From: Casuarina equisetifolia
Lineage: Eukaryota > Streptophyta > Magnoliopsida > Fagales > Casuarinaceae
Length of the DNA stretch: 64,000 nt
Direction: 5' to 3'
Assembly (NCBI GenBank): GCA_028551475.1
Contig: CM052358.1
Coordinates: forward strand, 9,469,938 to 9,533,937
The translations under genes and the position numbers were made by a program. Shown in pieces: positions 46,201-59,000 of the stretch. Within the stretch, counting starts at the first letter, position 1; every line of letters begins with the position of its first letter. Under the pieces are notes generated by a model. It ran no database searches. It saw only the letters and a program-made list of their open reading frames with translations, and was not told the origin of the DNA.

Positions 46201-49200
46201 CGGATCGAAATATTGAATGAGTGAGGAGATGATACAATATATGGTTTCGGTAGAAGGAATTACAAAATAATATCTCACCCATATTTGTGAGTATTTACTT
46301 GTGATTGTATATTTTCTAGGTTGTTGAAAAAATGATGGTCAAATTGGTAAATGTCTATAAAACATTTCTCAAATCCTAAGGTAAGGGTTAGGTCTGCGAG
46401 CGATCCTCCACTGAATATAGGCGCAACAACATATGATATGAAAAGTTTTCGTTTGAAATAATACTCATGAAAATAGATAATGTTGCAGCAAAACAACCAC
46501 AATATTATAATCACTAAGTGAAAGTTTTCCACTCAAAGGATAAAGGGTTAAAAATGGCGGAAGGAAATCACCATTGCTAATGGAAAAAATATATATAAAG
46601 GTTACCACTTGATTGAGAAATATTAGGAACTGAATCGATAGTGGGGGCCAAATTTTGTGCAAAGAAGCAGTCTTCAACTAACGCTCCATGTGTCTTTTAT
46701 TACGAGATGGGGGGCTGTTTAAATTTTGAGTCCTGACTTTTGACAGCTCAAACATCTCGTGTTGACCACTGTTACCATGAACATAACTGGTAAATTGATA
46801 AAATCCTGGAGTCTGGGATCTAGCTTGTATTGTTATTCAACCCATAAAACCATATTGCCGAGGGAAAATTCTGACGAGTGAGAGATAACTTGGGTGAGTC
46901 AATTTTCCCTCTCTAGCGACCATAGAGTTTGATCCATAGTGATGTTACATTTAGGTCTATTGTCAAGCTCATGAAGTTGATCATTAACTGTTGATAATAA
47001 TTTTCTCACATTCTGCCATTATTGCCCTGATCAATGTTGATTCGTCCTTCATTTTTGGAGGAGGTGATGTTTTCATTTGAATTAAGATGACCTCTTTGGA
47101 GGAGGTGACGTTTTCATCTCTTTTCCTTTGCTCCACAGCACAATAAGTTGGTGAATGAAAAAAAAAATGAACAAAGAAAAACATCCATTCCGATTGGGTG
47201 GATGTTAAGAAGAGGTGTTTTCCATGCTGTTTCCACTCGTCTGCAACCTCCGGAAATACAACCAACTCTCCTTTACTCTAGTTGATCACTAGAAGATTTG
47301 GAAATGAGATCCATGTTAGCTATAAAGTCAAATTAGAGTTAAGGGTAAATTAATTATCTTTCCAAATAGAGGTTGTTATATGAGAGCTGAAAAATACTAT
47401 GCATTTTAGGTCATTTGGTAAGTAGTAACAGTGACCACAGTGAGAAATTCTTTGACAGTTTCGGTGTACATAAAATTCTTCATATAATAATAAATTGCTG
47501 TTTCCTATGGATGTATGATCGGTTTACCCTAAATATATGGAATCATTGATGCTCTTTATATTTGATGTGTGTTTGTGTGATTGCTATTTAATTTGTGTAA
47601 ATCTCCCAACAATAATTAATAAATAGCTACGGAATTGAAGTTAGTGGTTTTATTTTATCTTTTGATACTTTATGCGTTGTAGAAATGAAATATTTAAGGA
47701 TACTTAGAGGTTAATGATTTTTTTATGGGGTTAACTTAAGGTGCCCACTAGGGAGGAATTTTACACAACTGTTCATTGGCCTCGCACATACGGTTCATGC
47801 ATGATTATCCTTTCTATTCATTTGAATGTAGGGGGCATCACATATACTGATCACTGCTGATGTTTTCGGACACCCATGCATGACGCTATCTGGCATTTGC
47901 ACACCTGAAGAACGTACTTGTAATCATGATGTGGTTCTTGCAGAGAGTTGCAAGAAGTATTACCTACTTAGGAACCCAAATAAATGTATTTTTGTAGAAG
48001 CCAGTAATATAGTAGAAAGTAATATCAAATAGTTTCTGAACCTAGATATAAAATGATGATCGTATTTCGGCTCGTATTGAATCATTCTGAGAAGATCGAA
48101 TTCTACCTTTTGAATCTTCTTTTCTGCCTCGAGTTGGTTTGAGACCTACAATTCGAAAACTTCAAATCAAAATTGGTAGAATAGTGAATACGAATGATCA
48201 GTGCAATGAGGCAAGTTGAAAGGAAGGAGTGAGGCGAGGTGGTGTGATAGCACTTGAGATAAATATGTCTGGAGGGCCAGCAGAAAATTTCTAAACATCC
48301 ATGTAGAGGTCATGTTGGGCCGAAAACATGCATTGCCAATATGTTGCTTACTTGTTTCTATTGGAGGTCTAGCTTTTTCTTGATTAATCTTTCAACCCTC
48401 GACTTCCCACCCAAAAAAAAAAAAAAAGAATGGTCTTAACCACGACAATAAATTGAAGGATCTTCATAATTGCGATCGGGTGGTCTCAACATGAACTCTG
48501 CCTCAAAAGTATACCCTAAATCCATCGGTTGGCCGTCTGTAGTTAACTAACCTGAAGTCACTGGATTTCTGGTTCAGAAGCAAACATGGTAAAAATAAAA
48601 AACGTGCTTATTAGAGCCTTAGGAAAATCACTAGTAAGTGATAAGGAGCAATTTATGGTAAATTACTTCCAGCTTGTAGATTTAGCTGATTCTAAGGCGT
48701 TCCTATAGTTGATGAACAATGATATTTATTTTGGGAGTATGCACAAACCGTGATAGATTTACTACAATTGAACTATTGGTGCTTTGTTATGTTTATTTTA
48801 ACAATTATTTCTTAATGTGGATAGGTGTCGGATTTAACTTTGGAGTGTTACGAATTTTGCACCAAATATTGTCCAATCTCCTTAACCTTCTGGGTATACT
48901 ACAACCTTTTCATTCATCTTTTTGTTCTCCTTTCTATTTTATTTCTAGCTTCATCTAGTTTACTCGGTATTGTTTCTACCACCTCCGAAGGAGTCGAGCA
49001 TTTATATGGAATGAAGTTGGCCCAGACGCGGTCCAGAAGACTTCTGAATCTCATGTGCAAAGAGTTATCCGAAGCAAATGTAGACGAGTGGTGTGCTGCT
49101 GGCGTACCTTCGGCCGTCTTTCGTGCTATCAAGGAAGGGATTTTTGAGGTTGTTTATGAGACGGTGAAAAATGCTACAGAGATCCTTTGGATGGCTGATG

Positions 49201-50821
49201 AAGATGAAAGAACAATTTTCAGTTGTGCAGTGCTATATCGTCAAGCTAAAATCTTTAGCCTTATATACGGGCTTCCTGATAAGAACGCATTGACACGGAT
49301 AACAGACAAGTTTGATAACAATATATTACATATGGCAGCGATGTCAGCACCATCCACTCAGCTCAATCTCATCCCAGGTGCAGCTTTGCAGATGCAAAGC
49401 GAACTCCAATGGTTTAAGGTCATCACTGTCTCTATTTTTCAGTATAAGCTACTATCTGTTATGCTCTAAATTCTGGACGTCTAGAGGGGAAGAAAAGGAT
49501 AGTGATTGAAAAGTGCAGTGAGAAATAGGTCGGTTGAGTAGTTATTTAAATAAAAGAAAAGAAAAGAAATAATAGTCTTTCATGAGAAATATGACAAGAT
49601 AGTGGGAATTACGGCTCTTTGCTTCATGATTTGACTCTTGGTATTTATTGTATTAGTGTTCTTTGGTTCAAAAGAAACATAAGACTAAACGATATCAAAT
49701 CACCAAAATAGTTTGACTATAATGCAATTACCTGTGTAATGCTCTACAAAGTTCAAATAAATCTCATTCTACCGGTTGCCTGTAGCACTTCATTTAGTCC
49801 CATGTACTTGAGTGGGAAAGTCACTATTTGGTTTGATGACAATTATATATGAGCCTCGGATAGGAGTTAGTTTTTGCTGGTTCCATCTATTTCAGTTTCA
49901 CTAGATACTTCTTATATTAGTTTATGTAAACTACCAATATTGTCTAATTCGTTTCAACATCTTTGTTGGTGTCTGTAGTGACTTACTAGTTATGCCAACG
50001 TGACAAAGAAAATTTTTATCCTTTAATTACGCGATTAGCTAGTGTTAGGGCTTGCTGTTGAGGAAATGCTGATGTTCGAAGTAGGAAATAATATGAATTT
50101 AGGGATCTGAATCAAATAAATCTTTTTGGAGTTACGCCACATCATTCTTTGATTGGCACGTATTTTTACGTTTTTTGGTTGTGTATCTTTCTGAGAATTT
50201 GTTTAACTAATATAGGAAGTGGAAAGCATCGTCCCTCACACGGTTAGGGAAGATGAAAACGAGAAAGGTTCAAGGCCCCGGGAATTGTTTACAGAGAACC
50301 ACAAGGACCTGACTGAAAAGGGGGAGAAATGGATGAAGGATACAGCAACTTCCTGTACGGTGGTGGGTGCTCTTATTGTTACCATTATGTTTGCTGCTGC
50401 CTTTACACTTCCTGGTGGTAACAACCAAAACACAGGTTTCCCAATGTTCTTAAAAGAAAAATCTTTCACTGTTTTCATAGTATCCGATTCCCTATCACTT
50501 CTTTCCTCCTCAACTTCAGTTTTAATGTTCTTAGGGATCCTAACATCTTCTGATGCAGAAGAAGATTTTCTCAAATCCTTGCCCAGAAAGTTGATAATTG
50601 GACTCTCCACTCTTTTTTTTTCGATTGCAACCATGATGATAGCCTTCTGCGCTGCACTTCTAGTAATGTTTGAGAGCCAATTATGGATGGTCATTCCTAT
50701 AATCTGTCTGGCATGTGTTCCAGTCACTCTGTTCGTCTTGTTGCAATTTCCCATTCTTGTTAACATGGTCGTTTCGACTTATTGGAGCATCTTTGACAGG
50801 AAAAAGGAACGTTGGGTATAA
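43235..50821 (+). CDS. Gag-like domain, ankyrin-repeat and PGG membrane protein (copy 1)
   Basis: Six exons: 43235-43535, 44699-45166, 45275-45424, 45844-45924, 48949-49418 and 50216-50821. GT-AG borders and phases 1,1,1,1,0 give 691 residues. Exon 1 encodes a copia-gag-like DUF4219/UBN2-type domain (NYKNWSEMVKSELM, then LWSIVE and WWALAEKYD). Exons 2-5 hold ankyrin repeats (GKTALHVAVMAGHEHIVEKL, DGLTALATAALHGN, FDNNILHMAAM). Exon 6 is the PGG domain: GEKWMKDTATSCTVVGALI, FTLPGGNN, and about four membrane helices. The family (ITN1/ACD6-like) is plant-specific, sits in membranes and is linked to salt, salicylate and defence signalling. An in-frame ATG at 43181 would add 18 residues; 43235 is preferred because the next residues match the family start. 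Intron 4 is over 3 kb and includes about 850 bases absent from unit 2. Gene boundaries are inferred from frame continuity and agreement with copy 2. Confidence 0.88.
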
Positions 50822-51169
50822 CTGTGTAAGCGTTCCAGCCAAAATTGATTTCTTTTCATTGTGTGGCTGACGAATGAACTTTCAGTTACTTATGTTGTAC
50901 TTTTTGTGATGCTTTCTGGTTTTGAAAGTGAATCAAGATGTGTTGAATCCTGAATTAAGTCACGTTGTATGTTCCTGCTCTTAGCTCTAATATACTGAGT
51001 GTAGAACAGACAATGGAAAATGGATACGTCCTTTTGTTTAAAAAGCAATACTGTCCTATCTTTGATGAAGCTAATATGGTGAGAGAAGTATGCAACATTG
51101 ATATGAAGGATACAAAAAATTGTGCAATATGTTTTGAGTATGTCGTATCTTGGCTGAAACAAACTCAAA
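50822..51169. other. 3' flank of ankyrin copy 1
   Basis: Homologous to 60006-60350 in unit 2. Contains the 3' UTR; no further gene. Open frames in this part are not conserved between units. Confidence 0.5.
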
Positions 51170-51400
51170 GCAATAAGCGTTGCTGCTAGGATTAGCTCTT
51201 CTTCCATATTTTTGACGTGTCTAAACAACTAATGTTTTGATGTTCAATATATTATAGGCAAATACTCTCACCCTATTCATCTGCTTCTTGATATATATAT
51301 ATATATATGAGTCAGATTATTCCCATTATGAAATATCAAGACTCTATTATGTGATGCCATACAAAGACACCCAATTGTTTCAATCAACGGTGATAGGTGA
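51170..51400 (-). pseudogene. CYP714 promoter and first-codons relic (unit 1)
   Basis: On the minus strand, an ATG at 51207 opens MEEELILAA, nearly the start of CYP714 copies A and B (MGEELILAA), and the nucleotides match for about 30 bases before homology is lost. Upstream, weaker similarity continues in the same order as in front of copies A and B (ACATTAGT-type sequence, then a GATGCCAT..AAAGACACCCAATTGT-like block compared with the ATGCC(A/G)T..AATACAGCCAAGCTGT block there). Only the extreme 5' end of the P450 exon is left, with its promoter side. Confidence 0.55.
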
Positions 51401-51915
51401 TGACTATCATCATTGATTATTTGAATTGTCCTATGATTGTTTTGTAGTGAAATGGGAATGCTTATTATCTTCCAACCCTTTTTAGACGGTAGAGTTCTAG
51501 TTCCGACAGAAGGGGACAAGTCGAATTCCTTTGCTTTTAGATGTATTAATTTATATAAAACAGCCAAAAGACGAAATAGTGTAAACATACATGGGTCATT
51601 GACATATAAGAGCAGCTAAGCAAGCAATAAATGCTAAGATAAAAATTAGACAATAAATTTTTTTCTATTTCAAATGATGCATCTGGTAAAAGTTCCTTGC
51701 CCAAAATAGCATCTACTGAAAGCCCTTGAACCATCTAGCAAAGAGAAACGAAATTATTAAGAACCGTATTTCCCATGGCTAGTACGTTGTCTGGCAAATC
51801 ATATATGAAAAGTGAACAAAATCAACTTCCTCGCCAATTGCCATACATTCAACAAAGATCTCAGTTGCCAAGACGATGCAATCCCTTGTGAATATAGGTA
51901 CAAGATCCTATTCAG

Positions 51916-52018
51916 TGTCTTTAACCACGATGAAATCCAAGGAGTCGCAATTAAGCACAAAGCTTTCCTTCTCTTACAGCTTAAGACGAGAAACTCGGAC
52001 ATGTCAAGATCTTCTGGT
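51916..52018 (-). pseudogene. CYP71D 3'-end fragment cut by the duplication border
   Basis: Minus-strand remains of a CYP71D last exon: EDLDMSE then SCKRRKALCLIATPWISS, matching the C-terminus of CYP71D-3. The stop codon position reads TGG. The fragment ends exactly where unit 2 of the tandem duplication begins. About 300 bases of CYP71D 3' flank lie to its left (51600-51915), matching 61295-61612. Confidence 0.9.
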
Positions 52019-53032
52019 AAATTGAAAATACTTCTCCTAAATTCAATAATAAATTTTGACTTCTGGGAATAACAGCTAAAAGAAATGACGTTTTGAAAAA
52101 GTTATAACCCAAAAACTAAAAATTGAATATGATCTCATATGACCGCAAAAATAACTAAAGATTTAGTCTAGAGGACTATTTAATTGCACCTATACATAGG
52201 AGAAAATTTAAAACACTAATATGAAATTATTTGCAAATACTTCCTAATTTTTCTAGTAATTTTCATAGGTTGCGTAAAAGAGGAAAGTTCAATCTTCACT
52301 TCAACTTTGAACATATTTCCTCAGGTTTTTAACGGTTAAACATAGCAATTGAATAACCTTGGGATGGAAATGGAGCTTGTAGATAATTAAGTTTGTAGCC
52401 CTTCTAAACTTGCCGTATGAATGATATGCTGAGAATAACGTGCCGTAATTATTAGTAAACACTATTTCTTTACGGGTTAAAATCTAATTATTGTTTCCGT
52501 TTGAACTTTTTAACTGGAATGTGGTTCCACGAGCCTTTTTACGAAGTAGATAAACCATCATCCAGTTTAACCATCCTCAGCAAGAATAATGACAGTAGCA
52601 AATGTTATTATAAACCTGATTCCTATATATATATATTATGGTAGCCTTAATGTTCAAGCCTGTACTGTAGCCGTTTGGGGCTTCGCTAGGAGGTACGAAC
52701 TACGTCCCTCCCAAGTACTTCGGTCCGCAAGGTCCAACCACCCATGGCTTGGGCATCAACCCAACGATGGACATTTTTTTTATTTATTTATTTTGATATC
52801 TAAGTAATGAAAAACATAGAATGTGTCCAGAAAAGAAAAAGAAAATGTTCCTCACTTGATATCACAATATTCTGTTCGTTACAAAAATAAACAGCCCCAA
52901 AGATAATCAGTTGAGTACTATTTAAATAGCGTTAGTAAATCCATAAAGATTGCTTTAAATGGCATACAAGCCTCCATCTTGTTGTTTTTCATTATTGTTC
53001 TAACACCAATTGAATATACTGACAGATTAAGC

Positions 53033-56000
53033 ATGGAAACAAATGCGAACTCAACTTTTCCCGAATTTCTTAATGAATATAATTACAAGAATTTGAGTGA
53101 AATGGTGAAGTCCGATTTGATGGCCCAAGGACTTTGGAGTATTGTTGAATCAACTGCGAAACCTCCTAGAAGAGAGGATGATGAAGCTGCATTTAGAGAT
53201 TGGAGCAACGAAAATTCCATTGCCTTACGGCTGATTCAAGATTCTTGTGGAGAAATAGCGCTTAATGAGATTAAGCAAATGAGGATGGCGAACATGGCTT
53301 GGTGGGCTTTGGCAGAAAAGTATGATGCGCCAGGTAATGTAAGCAGGTCCCTCTCTCTTTGTCTCTCAACAATGCGTGTGATTGCACTTGTTAATTAAGA
53401 AAACCTGCTAGCTCCCCAGAAATTGGAAAAACAATGATAGAGTCCAACAGCTAAATGGTATACCGAATGATTTGTCTTTTTCTTTTTGTTTTGCTTTTTT
53501 TTTTTTTGTCAATTTTTCTTCCATTCTTTCTCAAAAAAGAGTAAGTGTTTGGGGCATCCTCCCTTTGATCTACACCGGAGAACCCCTCTTAAGTTACAGT
53601 CCTTATGTCACTCTGTTCAGTCAAACTGCCATTTGTGAAGAAAGGAATCACCCAAGCTACAGGCAGAACAAATCCTAAAAATGATTTGATCATGAATTGA
53701 CAGCAATCGACAAGAACCAATGGATTTAACGAAAAAACTATGTTGTATAGATGTAGAAACCACATGGAGGTCCAATTATTCAACTTAAGAGAATAAAATT
53801 TTTAGCAATTAAGTCTATCCGTACTAAAGTTTGAGTTCACAAGAAACAAGAAATGTAGAAGAATACCACTTTTCTAAGAAAAAATATAATCAACCTCCTA
53901 AAGTTATAGTCTAAAGGATGGTTCTTTGTCTAAGTACACAATTCCTTGTTGCCGCAGTCTTCAAAAACAACCTCTCAAAGAAGAACATAATTTTATTTTT
54001 AAACAAGGATTTTGTTCTTAAGCCATATCAAGTCCCTTACTCAACTATGTCTTTCTCTCTCGTGTGCATGAAATAATAATGTCTTGTTTCTAAACATCGC
54101 ACGCATGGTGGTAGCTAACTTTTCAGATGAATATTACAAACTCCTAATTTTCAAAATCGTACCGTATGTTATTTTCACGATTAATTCTTAGTAGAATTGA
54201 TTTAAGCTTTAGGAAACTGATTAAACATTTTCCTTCAACATTATAGATATTTCTCGCGTATTATTCTAGTTTTCTTAAATTGTTTCTCTAAAAATCGTTA
54301 TTTGGTTTTTGCAGGTTTAATCAAATGCCTGGTCCAAAAATCGGTTTTTATTTTTCCTTTTTTATTATTATTATTTTTTGAGAAGAGTGGGGTGTGCCGA
54401 TTGTTAATTTAAAATCTAGTTGGTTCAAATTTGGTGTCACTATACTTTCATTTCTTTTCGTTCTATTAAATCAAAGGAAACTTTGTCACAGGGTGTTATA
54501 CTGACTTAATCAAGGCTCTGCAAAGAGGAAAGTGGGACCCCGCAGAGAAGTTCTTTGAGCTACTTCCCAGAGCATTGTCAGTAAAGATAACGCCATGGGG
54601 CAAGACAGCTCTTCACGTTGCTGTGATGGCAGGACATGAGCATATTGTAGAGAAGTTGGTGGAGCGGATGTCGGAAGAGGCCCTAGAAATAAGAGCTGAT
54701 TCCGATGGCTTAACAGCTCTAGCTACGGCTGCTTTACACGGCAACCATAAAATGGTAAAATGCATGTTTAATAGGCGCGCGGATTTGGTCAGTGTAAGAA
54801 GCAGGAATGGAAGTCTCCCACTTGTTACCGCTATTGAATGTGGGCATAGAGATTTGGGTCGCTATCTGTATTCTTGTACTCCCCGTGAAGATCTGATGTC
54901 AGGGGGAGGCAGGAACGGTGCTGCAGTTTGTACAGCAGCTATATATGCGGAGATTTTAGGTGAGAACCGTCACTTTAACAAGAAATTGGCCATCGTTTTT
55001 GATGATCTGATAACTTGATAAGTTCCTTGCGTTCACTGCCTTTTCACTGCCTTTTTGCATGTTGGTAAAACACAACAGATGTTGCTTTGGACCTAATCCA
55101 ACATCATCCTGGGCTGACTCTTGCTTTAGACTTTAACAACCGGTCCCCGCTGTTTGCGTTGGCTTCCATGCCGGACGCATTCTTGAAGGCTAATCGGCTT
55201 GTGTTCTGGAAACGGTGGATCTACTCCGGTTTGTATCAGCTTTCTTTTTGCATTTCATTCAATCGTTCTGGATTTACATGCATACCACATAAAGCCATGG
55301 GTACGTAAATAAAATTGGCGTTTAATTTCTTGATCTCATCAACGTAGGAATTTAGCCGCATGAATCGTTTAAGTATTGCTGCTCAGTCTTCAAAGCTAGT
55401 TTACGTGTACTGAATCTGAGAAATGAATGCTGCATGTCTGCCTCTATTTGTTTTCTATTTAGGATGCCACGATATAGGCTAGGACGAAGCCAATTTCAGG
55501 GTAGTAAGTATATCTCATGGTGCATTTCTAATTAGAAGCGGTTGCTAAAGGTTTATTTATATAGTTCTCTGTTTCCGTATGCATCAAATAGAATTGCACG
55601 GTGAGATTTGTGGTGATGCTACGAAATTCTTAATTGAATGTCTTTGCTGACAGGTATACATATTCAATTACCTGATGGCCTAGATGAAATTCGTGTGAAC
55701 ATTAGAGGAGATCAAAGACAAACCACTGGATCCGGTACTTTGCCCAAAACTTCTCTCCTTATTGTTTGGCATGTAAGAATGAGGATCATAATCTTGAACT
55801 TGTCTAAAAGATAATAATTCAAATAATAGTTCTGGTGCTACATGAAAAAATTGGAAAATATAATATATCACTGTGATTTCTTTAGAGGAAAATATGTGTG
55901 GCAGCTACTTAACATGCCTTGCGATACAACAAGATTATTCATTGATATATGGGCAAAGAATGACTTAATTAGATTTGATGAGATGAAAGAAGGATGGAGC

Positions 56001-59000
56001 CTACAACAATACGGGTCGAAATATTGGATGAATAAGGAGATGATACAACATATGGTTTAGATAGAAGGAATAACAAAATAATATCTCACCCATGATTGTA
56101 TATTTTCTAGGTTGTTGAAAAAATGATGGTCAAATTGGTAAATGTCCATAAAAACAGTTCTCAAATCCGACGGTAAGGGTTAGATCTGCGACTGATCCTC
56201 CATTGAACGTAGGCACAACAACTATGATGTGAAAGTTTTTCATTTAAAACTGTACAGGTGAAAATAGTCAATGTTGCTACAAAACAACCACAATATTATA
56301 ACCAATACGTGAAAATTTTCCACCCAAAGGGGAAAGGGTTATAGTGTTTATGGCCGAAGGAAATTGCCATTACTGTTACGATTCTGTTGGGATACAGAAC
56401 GCGTAACGGGTCGCTCCAGTGCAAAGTCTTCCCATGGAGACTTGCGGGTCTTTTTCTTGTTATAACCAATTATGAACAGCGTAAAAGCTTGGTAAATGAA
56501 AATCGATTGTGAGAAAATAAGGAGTGAGAGGAGTGCGCAGAGAAATTGAAAAGGGTGGCTTTCATTACTATGGGAGGAAAGCCCCTGGGTTACTAAACAC
56601 GATGGAATCAAGTCTGCCTCCTTCTAACCATTTTACCTTTATTTATACCCTTCTAATCGAATATTCCCTCTCCCCTGGCGAGGAGATATTCTCAGTCACC
56701 AGCAGGTACGTCCCTATAGTCCCACTACGCTGCGTGCTGGTAAACCTCAGAGAAGGACAATCTTATACCCACTCTTCCGACTCCTCTGATTAACCCAGCC
56801 ATGGTCGGTTCTTTGTGCTACGCCGTGTAACGGCTTTTGTTCCGACTTGAAGTTGCAGTGCGCGTGCCGCCCCTTTTAGGACGTGGTGCTGCTGGTTGTC
56901 TGTAGTGCCTACGTGGCGTTAGCCCGCATCAATTACGGACCCAAAGGTTGATCATTGACTGTTGATAATAATTTTCTCACATTCTGCCATTATTGCCCTG
57001 ATTATTCCGACAAACATCGAAAATCTTGCTTCGTCCTTCATTTTTGGAGGAGGTGATGTTTTCATCCTCTTTTCCTTTGTTCTACAGCACAATAAGTTGG
57101 TGAATGAAGAAAAACAAAAAGAGAACAAAAAAAAAAAAGAACAAAGAAAACATCCATTCGGTTTGGGTGGATCTTCTCAGAAGAGGTGATTTTCCACCCG
57201 TCTGCAACCTTCGGAAATACCATCAACTCTCCTTACTCTAGGTGATCACAAGAAGATTTGGAAATGAGATCCATGTTAGTTAGAGTCAAATTAGAGTTAA
57301 GGGTAAATTGATTATTTTGCCAAATAGAGCTTGTTGTATGAGGTTTGAAAAACACCGTGCATTTTACGTCATTTGATAAGTAGTAACAGTGATCAAAGTG
57401 AGAAATTTTTTGACATTTTCTGTGTATATAAAATTCTCCAAGTAATAGTAAATTTCTGTTTCCTATGGATGTAGGATCGGTTTATCATAACTATATAAAA
57501 TCATTGATATTCTTAATATTTCATGTGTGTGTAACCAATAAAAATAGCTATTACTCCCTTCTTCTTTGGGGAAAAGGGGAAAAGAATGGTCCTAACCACG
57601 ACAATAATTTGAAGAGTCTTCATTATAGCGATCGGGTGTTCTCAACAAGAACTCTGTCCCAAAAGTGTACCCTAAATCCATCGGTTGGCTGTTTGTGGTA
57701 AACTAACCTGAAGTCACTGGATTTCTGGTTCAGAAACAAACACGGTAAAAATAAAAATAAAAACATGCTAATTAGGGCCTAGGAAAATCACTAGCAAGTG
57801 ATAAGGAGCATTTTATGGTAAATTATTTCCAGCTTGTAGATTTAGCTGATTCTAAGGAATTCCTATAGTTGGTGAACAAAGATATTTATTTGGAGAGTTT
57901 ACATAAACCGTAATAGATTTACTACAATTGAATTATTGGTGCTTTGTTATGTTTATTTTAATAATTATTTCTTATGTGGATAGACGTCGGTTTTTGCTTT
58001 GCGGTGCTGCGACTTTTGCGCCAACTACTGTCAAATCTCCTTTACCTTCTAGGTATACTGCAACCTATTCATTCCTCTTTTTGTTCTCCTTTGTATTTTA
58101 TTTGTAGTTTCATCTAGTTTAATCGTTATTGTTTCTACCACCTCCGAAGGAGTCGAGCATTTATATGGAATGAAGTTGGCCCAGACGCGGTCCACAAAAC
58201 TTCTGAATCTCATGTGCAAAGAGTTATCCGAAGCAAATGTAGACGAGTGGTGTGCTGCTGACGTACCTTCGGCCGTCTTTCGTGCTATCAAGGAAGGGAT
58301 TTTTGAGGTTGTTTATGAGACGGTGAAAAATGCTACAGAGATCCTTTGGATGGGTGATGAAGATGGCAGAACAATTTTTAGTTGTGCAGTGCTATATCGT
58401 CAAGCTAAAATCTTTAGCCTTATATACGGGCTTCCTGATAAGAACCCATTGACACGGATGACAGACAAGTTTGGTAACAATATACTACATATGGCAGCGA
58501 TGTCAGCACCATCCACTCAGCTCAATCTCATCCCAGGTGCAGCTTTGCAGATGCAAAGCGAACTCCAATGGTTTAAGGTCATCACTGTCTCTCAATATTT
58601 TTCAGTATAAGCTACTATCTGTTGTGCTCCAAATTCTGGACGTCTAGAGGGGAAGAGAAGGATAGTGGTTAAAAAGTGCAGTGAGAAATAGGTCGGTTGA
58701 GTAGTTATTTAAAGAAAAGAAAAATACTAATAGTCTTTCATGAGAAGTATGACAAGGTAATGGGAATTACGGCTCAGCTGGGAACATGATTTGACTCCTT
58801 CATATTTATTATATCAGTGTTCTTTGGTTCAAAAGAAACATAAGACTAAACGATATCCAATCACCAAAGCAGTTTGACTATAATGCAGTTTTACCTGTTT
58901 AATACTCCGCAAAATTTAAATACATCTCATTCTGTCGGTTGCCCGTAGTACTTCATTGAGCCCCATGTACTCGGGTGGGAAAGTCACCATTTGGTTTGAT

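Larger units (their letters stand above)
42220..52018. repeat. Tandem duplication, unit 1 (ankyrin-PGG gene plus CYP71D tail)
   Basis: Co-linear with 52020-61706. It starts at ATTGAAAATACTTCTCC (42221) and ends inside a CYP71D last exon at CAAGATCTTCTGGT (52018), where the left end of unit 2 is joined directly. The first kilobase is almost identical between units; the remainder differs by several percent, with indels and unit-specific insertions in intron 4. Confidence 0.92.

Noticed and set aside
50236-50766. 176-codon minus-strand frame
   Set aside because: Antisense to the PGG exon of ankyrin copy 1.
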